From: Neocallimastix lanati (nom. inval.)
Lineage: Eukaryota; Neocallimastigomycota; Neocallimastigomycetes; Neocallimastigales; Neocallimastigaceae
Direction of reading: 5' to 3'
Length of the DNA stretch: 27,860 nucleotides
Assembly: GCA_016946835.1 (NCBI GenBank)
Contig: JACVTC010000113.1
Coordinates: forward strand, 595,001 to 622,860
In this document: in pieces, positions 1 through 14,112 of the stretch
Position numbering within the stretch: position 1 is the first letter of the stretch
Layout: every line of letters begins with the position of its first letter
The notes under the pieces: model-generated
Databases searched by the model: none
What the model was told of the DNA's origin: nothing
The model's input: only the letters and a program-made list of their open reading frames with translations
Translations under genes and position numbers: made by a program

Positions 1-1
1 A

Positions 2-605
2 AAAAAAAAGGAATCCTTAAAAGAACATGAAAGAGCTGTTCAAAAAGATTTGGAGGATAAAGAAGAAGAAAAAGTAGAAAAAGCAAAAGAAAAAGAAAAA
101 TTAAAAGAACTTTTTAAGAATATTAAAGAAAAAGAGATTGATAATAAAATTAAGAAGGAGAAAGAGATATTAATTGATGAACAAATTAAAAAGGAAGTAG
201 AAGTATTTCTTGAGAAAAAAGAAAAACAAAATGAATTACGTCAACAACGAGAAGTAGAATTAAGAAATAAAAATAATGTAAATAAAGAAAAAATATTTGA
301 ATTAATTGAAAATGATAATGAAAAGAAGAAGAAAAAAATAGAAGATTTTCAAGCTAAATGGCTTAATGTTGTTGATAATCAAGCAAAGATTGAAGAAGAA
401 AGAGCCAAAAAAGACGCTCAATTTAAAAAAGAATTATATCAAGCTTATCTTGATAAGGTAAAAAAAAGTATTATCTTTTTAATATAGCTAATATTTATTT
501 ATTTATTTATTTATTTAAGTGCTATTTATTTATTTATTTTAAAAAATATATATATAGTATTTAAATATAAGATAAAAATGAAATTATTACTAATTAATTT
601 ATTAA

Positions 606-637
<32 letters not shown>

Positions 638-1023
638 TATTATTATTATTATAAATTATATATATATATATATATATATTCAATAAAATAGAGAGAAGAA
701 AAGAAGAATAAGAAGGAACTTAAAAAGAAGCAAAGTTTAGAATTAAGCAAATTACTAAAAGAATATGACGAATGTACAAGGAAAATGGATCAATATGTTC
801 AAGATAAGAAAAAATTAGAAATTGAGAAGCTAGGAGAATTAAATAAAATATTAAAGGTCTAAATTAAATAATTTAATAATTTAATTTAAAATTTAAATTA
901 TAATCATTTTATTATTAATAATGATTTATATATTGATTTATTTATACATTTATTTATTGTATGATAATATTATTATTTTTTATTTTATTTTATTTTATTT
1001 TTTTTTATTAAATTGATATTTTA

Positions 1024-1063
<40 letters not shown>

Positions 1064-1706
1064 TTTTTCTTTTCTATCATAATAGGAAGAACAATCAGAA
1101 AGAAGGAAAAAAGATAAAGAAGAAAGAAATTCCTGGAGACAATTAATTAAAGAAAAACAAGATTTAGATAGAAAATACTATGAAGATTATATTAAGAGTG
1201 TTGCAAATGAAAGTTGGACTAAAGACAATGAACCACTTCAACGTTACATTAAAGGTCAATTAAATCCTGATGTCATTAATAATAGTAATGGAAGTGGAAA
1301 TCGTCGTTTTATGTATGGAAATTTACATTTGGTAAATATATAATATTTTTAATAAAATCATATATAATTAATAGTGATATCAATATAATAATGATGATAA
1401 AAAAATTATATTAATAATATTAATAGTACTAATAGTAATAGTAATTATAATACTATAATAAATATATAAATTAAAAAAAAAAAAATAATTAATTTTATTA
1501 TAATTAATACAATAATTTAAAAAAAAAAACATATATTCAATAACCATCAGGTAAATACATGGGAAAGACTTGGAATTACAGAAGGATACAAACATAATGA
1601 TTTAAAATTATCAAGTGAAGTAGTTGGTGATCATGATGAATATCTAAAAGATGTAGAACAAAAGAAATATGTTCCAATAAATTACGAATCCAAAGATTTC
1701 CATTAA
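2..1706 (+). CDS. Coiled-coil protein gene, 5' end outside window, four exons seen
   Basis: The reading frame is open to the left edge, so the true start lies outside. Exons as I read them are 2-457, 692-856, 1086-1331 and 1551-1706, all joined in phase 0, giving 340 visible residues and a TAA stop at 1704-1706. The first two-thirds is almost pure Lys/Glu/Gln-rich charged helix with heptad character, a long coiled coil. The last 100 residues are less charged, with aromatic residues (short motifs WERLG, YVPINYE) and look like a small ordered tail. No enzyme motif, signal peptide or membrane segment is seen. I do not recognise the family; flagellar/basal-body coiled-coil proteins would fit a zoospore-forming fungus, but that is a guess. 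The exon structure is well supported because each junction restores the same charged frame; the function is unknown. It converges on the CTC1 gene. Confidence 0.75.
458..691 (+). other. Intron 1 of the coiled-coil gene
   Basis: Donor AAG|GTAAAA at 458 and acceptor ATAG| ending at 691, phase 0. The frame stops at 485-487 if it is not spliced, and the Lys/Glu-rich frame resumes at 692. The intron is filled with ATTT, ATT and TA simple repeats. Confidence 0.8.
857..1085 (+). other. Intron 2 of the coiled-coil gene
   Basis: Donor AAG|GTCTAA at 857 and acceptor ATAG| ending at 1085, phase 0. The donor differs from the GTAAAN seen in the two neighbouring introns. The intron contains a run of 33 A (1029-1061) followed by a pyrimidine-rich stretch before the acceptor. 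Confidence 0.75.
1332..1550 (+). other. Intron 3 of the coiled-coil gene
   Basis: Donor TTG|GTAAAT at 1332 and acceptor TCAG| ending at 1550, phase 0. It is AT-rich with no coding signal. The three introns are close in size (219 to 234 nt). Confidence 0.8.
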
Positions 1707-2299
1707 ATAAATAAAAAATTTTTTTTCAAATAATAACTGATAAAGTAATGATAAAATTAATGTTAATATTATTATATATTACTATAAAATTACATAAAAA
1801 AAAAAAAAGTAAAAAATAGAATTCAATACAATAATTAACTTTAATGTATAAATATTTTTCAACAATTCATCAACAAAAATAGTAATAATAATAATATTTT
1901 TTATTTATCATATAATATTTTATCTTAAATTTCAGTTGCATTTTTTAATTCATTAAATTTATTTATCATTTTTTTTTTTAAAAATTATTATAATTATTAT
2001 TACTTTTTTTTTTTTTTTTGCTTTTATTTTATTTTATTTCATATATAAATATATTAAATTGCTTCTAAATTTTAATGTAACAAATATTTTAATATTAAAT
2101 ATTATTATTTTTCATTTTTTTATTGTTATTTTTATTTTTTTTTTTTTTTTTAGTTAACGTTGTTTCACATATTAATGCAATTTACAATAATTTTTTACAC
2201 TATAAATACTGCAATATAATCATCAATTTAATTTTTTATTAATATCAATATTATTTATACTTACTTCTATATAAATAAATAAATAAATAATCAGTAAAA

Positions 2300-2330
<31 letters not shown>

Positions 2331-2740
2331 AAAAATTCAATTATCAAGTTTTTCTTCTTTATAATTTTTTAATTTTTTAATTTTTTAATTTCTTTTATAA
2401 TACAATCAAATTTAACAAGCAAATATAAATATTTTAATTTTTTAATAAATTAAGATAAATTATAATTTAAATAAAAATATAGAGAATAAATTAAATATAT
2501 AAAGATAACTTTTATATAAATTAAAAAATTTAATACTATTTTTTTGTACAATTAATTATTTTTATTATTTTCATATATATATATATTTAACTAAAAAAAA
2601 AAAATAGTACATAAATGATTATAATAATAATAATAATAATTATTTTATTATTTTATTTAAAAATATTTAATATATATTAAATAAAAATATGTATATATAT
2701 ATATTCTTTAATTTTTTTTTTTTTTTTTTTTTTTTTTTGA
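1707..2740. other. Intergenic region between two convergent genes
   Basis: About 1 kb of A/T-only simple sequence separates the two 3' ends. It holds a (TAAA)n run near 2270-2330, several T runs, and a run of 27 T at 2712-2738 that lies two bases past the CTC1 stop codon. No reading frame or RNA gene was seen. Both transcripts must end here. Confidence 0.7.
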
Positions 2741-7988
<5,248 letters not shown>

Positions 7989-8159
7989 TTTATAATATAA
8001 TAATTTTATATTATATTTAAAAATAACAATAACATTAAAAAAAGTTTAAAGAATTAATATATAAATATGTAAATAAATTATTATAAAATTAGTTATTAAA
8101 TTAATAAATAAAATATGGATATGTATAATATGTATATATATATATAAATATATATATAT

Positions 8160-8200
<41 letters not shown>

Positions 8201-8651
8201 TTTTTAATTTGAATTTGATATTAAAATATTTAATCAATTAATCAATTGTTAATAAAAAAAAAAATTTTTTTTTTTTCATTTTTCATTTTTTTTATTAAAA
8301 AAGTTTAATAAGACGGGTATAGCGATTATAACGATTATATTCTATATTATTAAATAATATATTAAAAAAATTTTTTTATTTTTATTTATTAGTTCTTGTC
8401 ACAACTTTTTTTTTTTATTTATTTATTATAAATTTACTTAGCAGTTGTATTGTTAATATTCTTTTTTTTTTTATAATTTATAATTTACACCGTCTTTAAC
8501 TATTATTATTACTATTTATATACTTATTATTAATTTCGTATTATATTTAATATTACAATTAATAAAAATTATTAAAATTAATAAAATATAATAAAAAATT
8601 AAAAGAATTATTTTATTATTTTATTTTTATTTATTTATTTATTTATTTATT

Positions 8652-8685
<34 letters not shown>

Positions 8686-9352
8686 AATTTAAAAATTTCT
8701 AGTTCCATTTAAATATGCATATATTTACAGTTATAATAATTTAATTTTAAATGAAAAATAAAAAAAACATATAGTTATTTATTCAATGAATTAAATATAA
8801 ATATTGATATATTTTTTAAATTTTATTTAAATATTGATATAATTTGCAATTTAAATATTTTTATTATTAATTGCATTCTTAATTATATATTTAAAAAAAA
8901 AAAAAAATTATGATTTAGCGTAACCCTTTAATTTTTTTGAAAAAAAATATATATATATAATTTTAATTATATGTTTGTAAGACATGAGTCCTAAAACCAA
9001 AGATAAAATGTTTAAGAGTATATAAAATTGGAAAGAAAGAAAGAAAGAAAGAAATATATAAAAAGTATTCTAAAATATTATATTTTTAATCTGTTTAATA
9101 TATCATATAAGTTAATAAAAATAAAAATTCTAAAATAAATATATTTTATAGATTCTTATTCAAATTTGTTAATTTGAAATTTTTGAAGTGATAAAAATAA
9201 TAAATATATATTTATATAAATAATCTATTAAATAATTGATATATAATGATTAAAAATATATTCATATAATAATAAATAAATTCTGCTTTAACAGTATTTA
9301 TTAATGACCAAAACAATACTTTGAAAAGTATTATATTATTTAAATTTAAATG
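7989..9352. other. Upstream region of the CTC1-like gene, no gene seen
   Basis: AT-rich DNA that must contain the CTC1 promoter. It holds a run of 28 A at 8164-8191 (poly-T on the CTC1 sense strand, about 175 bases before the ATG), a run of 31 T at 8654-8684, a (GAAA)n microsatellite at about 9030-9052, and a short GC-richer patch at 8310-8340 with a 7-bp inverted match to 8490-8496. No coding frame survives inspection. Confidence 0.6.
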
Positions 9353-10190
9353 TTCGGATTCAGAAGAACTTAATTTGTGACAACTCGTTTAAGAGATGAT
9401 TCAAGGAATTGGTATCTAGTAAGAAATAAAGAAGATAAACCACCTACTATTTTAAAATAATTAAAAAAATTAAAAAAGCCTTTAACGGACTTATTAATAC
9501 AAAACCTACCAAAATCCAACTTGCCGAAATTAATCTTAATTATGGAGAAATCAATGATTATGAAGAAAGGTATAAAAATCTCATTTTTTATTTCGCTTAG
9601 AATGAAGAAGCTTTAGTTTTATTCTTCTATAGAAGATTTCATCCAAAATTTAAAGAAGAAAGAGTAAAAATGGATATATTCTCTTCCAAACTTAGTCTAA
9701 TTTATTCAAAATGTATTCTTTATGAAGATTCTTTAAATACTAAAAACAAATAAAAATGTCTAATACAAATAACTAAAAGAAGAAACACTCTAGTTCTCAA
9801 TTTAAAAAGAAATCAACCAGTTATAATAATAAAAATAACAATAATCATAATTATTATAATAATAATTATAATAGCAATGAATATATTAATAACAGTAACA
9901 ATCATTATAATTATAATAATAATTACAATAATGAAAAATATAATAATAATAACAACAATTCAAAAAATTAGGAATTGGACTTCATCTGGAGTCCCATTTT
10001 CTAAAAAATGAAAAAGTTATTAATAAAGTTATTAATTATACTTTTCCAACTTTTGATTTAATTTTATCTAGCTATCACATATACAATACCTATATTCCAA
10101 CAAAATATTTAATTAATTTTAATAATAATAATAATAATTTACAAAAATTAGCATTAAAATTTTTGCTAGATTCCAGCTCATTTTAAATTT
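9353..10190 (+). pseudogene. Decayed Gag-protease relic of a Ty3/gypsy-like element
   Basis: Three-frame reading gives broken but recognisable pieces. From 9374 there is a capsid-like stretch (TRLRDDSRNWYL) ending in a stop. After a frame change near 9475 a longer stretch (KPTKIQLAEINLNYGEI, then YRRFHPKFKEERVKM) is interrupted by an in-frame TAG near 9600. After a further shift an Asn/Tyr-rich segment (about 9755-9970) follows, then a stretch ending in KFLLDSSSF near 10155-10185, resembling the LIDSGS protease active-site region with the Gly lost. At least four disabling changes are visible. No RT or integrase remains and no LTRs were found. It is far older than the two elements to its right and only distantly similar to them. 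Confidence 0.6.
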
Positions 10191-11513
10191 TGTTATAGAA
10201 CAAATATCAAATAAATTATATATTAAAAAGAGAAAAAAAAATAAAAAAATAAAATTCTAATGAAGGGAATTTCTATTACAACTATTCTGATTTTTCAATA
10301 TGAAATTAAAATCAAAAAATAAATTGTATTTTAAGAATTTTACTTTTAACTATCTATTCCAATAATATTTTTAATTTATCAATTAATAAATAATTTAGTT
10401 TTCTAATAAGTTATTAATATCACATTTTCATTATGTTTCTTATTATTTAAAAAAAAAATACAGAAAGTAATAATTTATTTTAGAGAAAATAATAAAAATA
10501 ATACTAATTCTAAATTTTTACCGAATTTAAATATTTCTGTATTAATTTTATTAATAATAATTTATGGCAAATTTTTATTATAAATAATTTTATTATAACT
10601 ATTTTATTTTAAAATAGTTTTATTATAACTATTTTATTTTAAAATAATTTCATTATTATAATTATTTTATTATAAATAAATTTAAATAATTTCATTACAT
10701 TTTCAAATTATGATTATTTTAATATTTAATATTTATTATAATTATTATAATTTATTTTATAATTTATTATTATTATTTTATTATTATATATATATATTTT
10801 TTTTCATTATTATTATTTTTTTTTTTTTGCATTTTTTTTAAATGCTTATTATTTTTATTTTAGTTTATTTTTTATTTAATTAAATTTTTAGAATGTATTT
10901 CTGTTTTAAAAAGAATTAAATTTTGGATGAAGTTAAATAAGAATTTGCTATTTATTAATGATTTTGATTTTATAATTTTATTATTTATCAAATGATATGT
11001 AACTTTACAAAAAAGGTCACTATAGAGTCGGAATAAACAAGTTTTCTTATATAAAATAATATATTCTAATAATGAGAATTAAATAACACTCAAATATATA
11101 ATTAATTTAAACAAAGATAATAATAATATTGTTTTATTGTTTTATTGTTTTATTATTTTATCTATTTTATATCTCAAATTAATAATTTTATATATTTTAT
11201 TATTAAAATCTATTTTTTAAAATTATTATTTATTATAAAAATTTTCTCTCGATTCTATTCTCTAATCTAAAATATAAAGTCTAAATCTCTTATTTTAACT
11301 ATTGAGTAATTCTTTTTCTCTAAGAATTCCAAACATTGCTCACTTTTATCTCAATTCCTATTGGTAATTAATTATTATTTAATTATATTGTTTTACAGCT
11401 TATAGTTTATTTAATATACTTAATTATTAAATCAGAAATTGATATTATTTTATATTCAATATTTATGCCTATATCTTAATTTTCTATGAGTAACGTATTA
11501 CAAAAAGTACGGT
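10191..11513. other. AT-rich non-coding stretch
   Basis: No reading frame of interest. It contains A/T simple sequence with a short tandem motif (ttttattataactattttatttt-type units at about 10586-10650). A fragment near 11055-11070 (aataatatattctaata) matches part of the dispersed repeat described at 11514, 24280 and 27568. Confidence 0.5.
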
Positions 11514-11613
11514 ACATTTAAAATATTCCATATCCAGTTATTTATTTATTTGGTCGTTTCTTTAAGGAATTATGACACAATAATATATTCTAATAAATTA
11601 TAAGAAAATAATT

Positions 11614-11728
<115 letters not shown>

Positions 11729-11946
11729 GTTTATAATAATATTTTATTCTTTATTTATTTTTATTATTTTATTTTTAAATATAAAAATATTTATTATTAA
11801 ATTCTTATAATTTTATATAATTGTTAAAAATAATTATTTAAATCATTTTTTTTTAAACATTACAATATTTTTATTAAACATATTAATGATGAATTAATTT
11901 ATTATCATAATAATAGAATCATCAATAATATAATTTATCTATTTTA

Positions 11947-11951
11947 ATTAT
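11947..11951. repeat. Target site duplication of the copia element, left copy (ATTAT)
   Basis: ATTAT immediately before the 5' LTR, matched by ATTAT at 24112-24116 after the 3' LTR. The uninterrupted copy B of the target repeat reads ttttaattatgataaaag at 24773-24790, with a single ATTAT. Confidence 0.9.
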
Positions 11952-12196
11952 TGTTAGAATATAAAAAAAAAAAAATAAATACTTAATAATGACTTTAATA
12001 TATTTTACCCAATCAGAATATTATTATATTTAAATAAAATTATAAAAGAAATAAAATGTAACCTTGTTAAAAATATATACACTTTTGTAATCATAAAAAA
12101 TAAAGATAAATAAAATTAAATATTAAGTATTATATATAAAATGCTATTCTAAAAATATATCTAATTTTCTCAATATTTGTTTTTTGGTGTTTAATA
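11952..12196 (+). repeat. Copia 5' LTR (245 bp)
   Basis: Begins TGTTAGAATATAAA and ends GGTGTTTAATA, matching 23869-24111 apart from two extra A in the run at 11963-11975. The terminal bases are TG...TA rather than TG...CA. The right end could be one base shorter, because the following base choices are ambiguous with the primer site. Confidence 0.93.
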
Positions 12197-12230
12197 GATT
12201 AAGAGTCTCAGTCTACAACTGAGCTTAACC
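12197..12230 (+). promoter_or_regulatory. Candidate primer binding site matching an internal (half) tRNA-Lys(CUU)
   Basis: Directly after the 5' LTR the + strand reads gattaagagtctcagtct, then acaactgagcttaacc. The complement contains GACTCTTAATC, the lysine tRNA anticodon loop with CTT, preceded by stem-like CTGA and then by AGCTCAGTTG-TAGA, the D-arm consensus. So the primer would be the 5' half of a tRNA cut near position 39/40, as known for Drosophila copia (initiator tRNA-Met half). A few bases between the D arm and the anticodon stem are missing relative to a full tRNA. No TGG start (complement of CCA) is present, so a normal 3'-end primer is excluded. Confidence 0.7.
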
Positions 12231-12577
12231 ATAAGTTAAGTTATAATTTACATAATTAATATATAAATATATTCATCTTATAAATAAATTGAACTAACGC
12301 TTTCTTATTTTTAATATTAAAAATCATTTTTATATTTATCAATAATAACATCTAATTTTGAATTATCAAAGAAATAATTTAATTAATTATGAATCTACAT
12401 AATTAACTTTGTTATTTTCATAATAATTAAATCAAAATATATTATCAAAAATATTTAAAAAAAAAAAAAAAAAAAAAAAATATATATATATAAATAAATA
12501 AATAAATTAATGAGGGATTAATACAATTTAATAATATCATTATTCATTCATTGCATATAAAAATATACATATATATG
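12231..12577 (+). other. Copia 5' leader, first part, non-coding
   Basis: AT-rich leader with no reading frame and no recognisable Gag. It has a run of 24 A at 12457-12480 followed by TA repeats, then leads into the minisatellite. Confidence 0.6.
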
Positions 12578-12908
12578 ATAGTCAGTCAAATTATAATTCG
12601 AATTGAAAAAAAATAATATAGTCAGTCAATTATAATTTGAACTGAAAATTAGTATTATCAATAAAATTTTATATTGAAATAAAATAAAAAAAAAAAAAAT
12701 TAATAATAAAATAAAATAATAAAATAGTCAGTCAATTATAATTTGAACTGAAAATCATATGGTCAGTCAAATAATTAATTTGAACTGTAAAAATAGTATA
12801 GTCAGTCAAATTATAATATGAACTGAAAAATGACATAGTCAGTCAAATAATTAATTTGAACTGAAAATCATATGGTCAGTCAAATAATTAATTTGAACTG
12901 AAAATCAT
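12578..12908 (+). repeat. Palindromic minisatellite in the copia leader, left block (7 units)
   Basis: Units carry GTCAGTC at 12581, 12621, 12727, 12762, 12801, 12838 and 12875, so the period is about 35 to 40 bp except for one 106-bp gap. Each unit is an imperfect palindrome: CAGT-CAAAT...ATTTG-A-ACTG. Two sub-types exist, with centre attataatttg or aataattaatttg. The array continues for two more units after the chromovirus (19701 and 19738). Confidence 0.9.
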
Positions 12909-13480
12909 TGTAAAGATATTATTAATATCTTTATAAATTTTAATTAAATTTAATCATAAATTTAAGTAAAATTGAAATAAATCTATTAAAAATCACGTGT
13001 ATAAAATTATTGCAAATAATTTTAAACAAAACTTCGACTTCTTCCCAATCATATTAATAAATTAAAAATTTCTCTTGTGAAACTAGTAATTGAAAATCAT
13101 TTCTTTTTATGTAATTTAATTTAAATAATAAGAGTTAAGGTTTTTTACAAGATAAATTAACAACATGAAACTATGCAATTAGTCATGTTGAAACTTACGG
13201 CATTTTATGCTAAATTTATATTAAATAATTATGACAACTTTTATATTATTTTAAAATAGAAAATATATAATAAATTTACTAATAATATTTAAATAATAAA
13301 TAAATAATAAATGAACTCAATTAGAATTGATTATATTTATTTTAGTTATTAATTATAATTCTCTTTATTTAGTAATAGTTAATTATTTATTATTAGTTTA
13401 GGTTAGTATTGTTTTTAAATAAATAGTTAGATAATATAATTCAATAGGAATTATATATTCTAAATGTAATAAGATAAAAA

Positions 13481-13489
13481 TATAAATAG
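13481..13489 (+). promoter_or_regulatory. TATA box of the chromovirus promoter
   Basis: TATAAATAG in the LTR, 38 bases before the segment that matches the primer site. That spacing suits an RNA start near 13519. No ATG occurs from 13519 to 13968, as expected for a leader. Confidence 0.6.
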
Positions 13490-13518
13490 TTAACCAAATT
13501 TCATGTATTTTAATCGAT

Positions 13519-13530
13519 GTAATTGTTATT
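13519..13530 (+). promoter_or_regulatory. Putative transcript 5' end / self-primer segment
   Basis: GTAATTGTTATT is the exact 12-base complement of 13681-13692 at the LTR/leader junction. In Tf1 the first 11 bases of the mRNA anneal to the site next to the LTR and are cleaved to act as primer. The start site itself is inferred from the match and the TATA spacing. Confidence 0.6.
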
Positions 13531-13681
13531 AACGATTTATTGTTAATAACACTAATAATTAATAAAGATTATTTTAAAATCTAAATATAATAAAACTTAT
13601 TTGTTTATAAAACATTTTTGTGTTATTTAGTGTTATTATAATTTTTGACTTATAATCTATTTTTTAAATCAAAACTTTATA

Positions 13682-13692
13682 ATAACAATTAC
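13682..13692 (+). promoter_or_regulatory. Self-primer binding site of the chromovirus
   Basis: ATAACAATTAC lies directly next to the 5' LTR where a tRNA site (starting TGG) would normally be; none is there. It is complementary to 13519-13529. Flanking it, TTGACTTATAA (13645-13655, in the LTR) pairs perfectly with TTATAAGTCAA (13715-13725), matching the U5-IR stem-loop known around the Tf1 primer. Confidence 0.65.
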
Positions 13693-13780
13693 CTTTTTCT
13701 CTCAATAAAATACGTTATAAGTCAAGATTATAACACGTGATACGTTAACAGTGGCTTGTGTGTGGCTTGATTCAAAATAT

Positions 13781-13860
13781 TTTTTACCAGTTTTAGATTA
13801 TTGCTACCAGTTTCAGAATATTGCCACCAGCTCTATAATATTGCTACCGAAATTACAATT
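13781..13860 (+). repeat. Four tandem 20-bp repeats in the chromovirus leader
   Basis: Units at 13781, 13801, 13821 and 13841 share ttg(c/-)taccagtttnanaata. The two central units are closest to each other and the last has diverged. Non-coding; role unknown, possibly RNA packaging or translation control. Confidence 0.75.
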
Positions 13861-13968
13861 ACACGTCTTAGAACAAGATTCGAAAAACCATAAACCTTTA
13901 ATATTTTAATTTATAACGTTTCGTTTACTCGACAGCACCGCTTCAAAGGATAGAGCTAGATCGACTAG

Positions 13969-14007
13969 ATGAAAAAACGTTATAGTTTGAAATATTTATT
14001 TGTTTGA
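13969..14007 (+). CDS. Short upstream ORF in the chromovirus leader (12 codons)
   Basis: The only ATG between the inferred RNA start (13519) and the polyprotein ATG (14113). It starts at 13969 and stops at TGA 14005-14007. It probably modulates scanning rather than making a useful peptide. Function is inferred from position only. Confidence 0.35.
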   Translation: MKKRYSLKYLFV

Positions 14008-14112
14008 TATTTTTGTTAAAGAAATTGCAAAAATTTAAGTCAATTTAAAATAATCAAATTGGAGGGATTTAACAACCTAATAAGAAGATTCGAAGACCTT
14101 AACCTGCAAGAA

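Larger units (their letters stand above)
12909..13681 (+). repeat. Chromovirus 5' LTR (773 bp)
   Basis: Matches 18920-19692. It opens with a 10-bp inverted repeat, AAAGATATTA...TAATATCTTT, and contains CACGTG (12994-12999), a TATA box (13481) and the putative R start (13519). The exact right end is ambiguous by a few bases (13680-13683) because LTR and target bases coincide; 13681 gives a 5-bp target duplication. Confidence 0.95.

Noticed and set aside
12578-12908. CRISPR-like array
   Set aside because: Units are contiguous, variable and palindromic, with no unique spacers, in a eukaryotic transposon leader.
13749-13770. TGGCTTG repeats in the chromovirus leader as a tRNA primer site
   Set aside because: They lie about 70 bases from the LTR, whereas a primer site must abut it.
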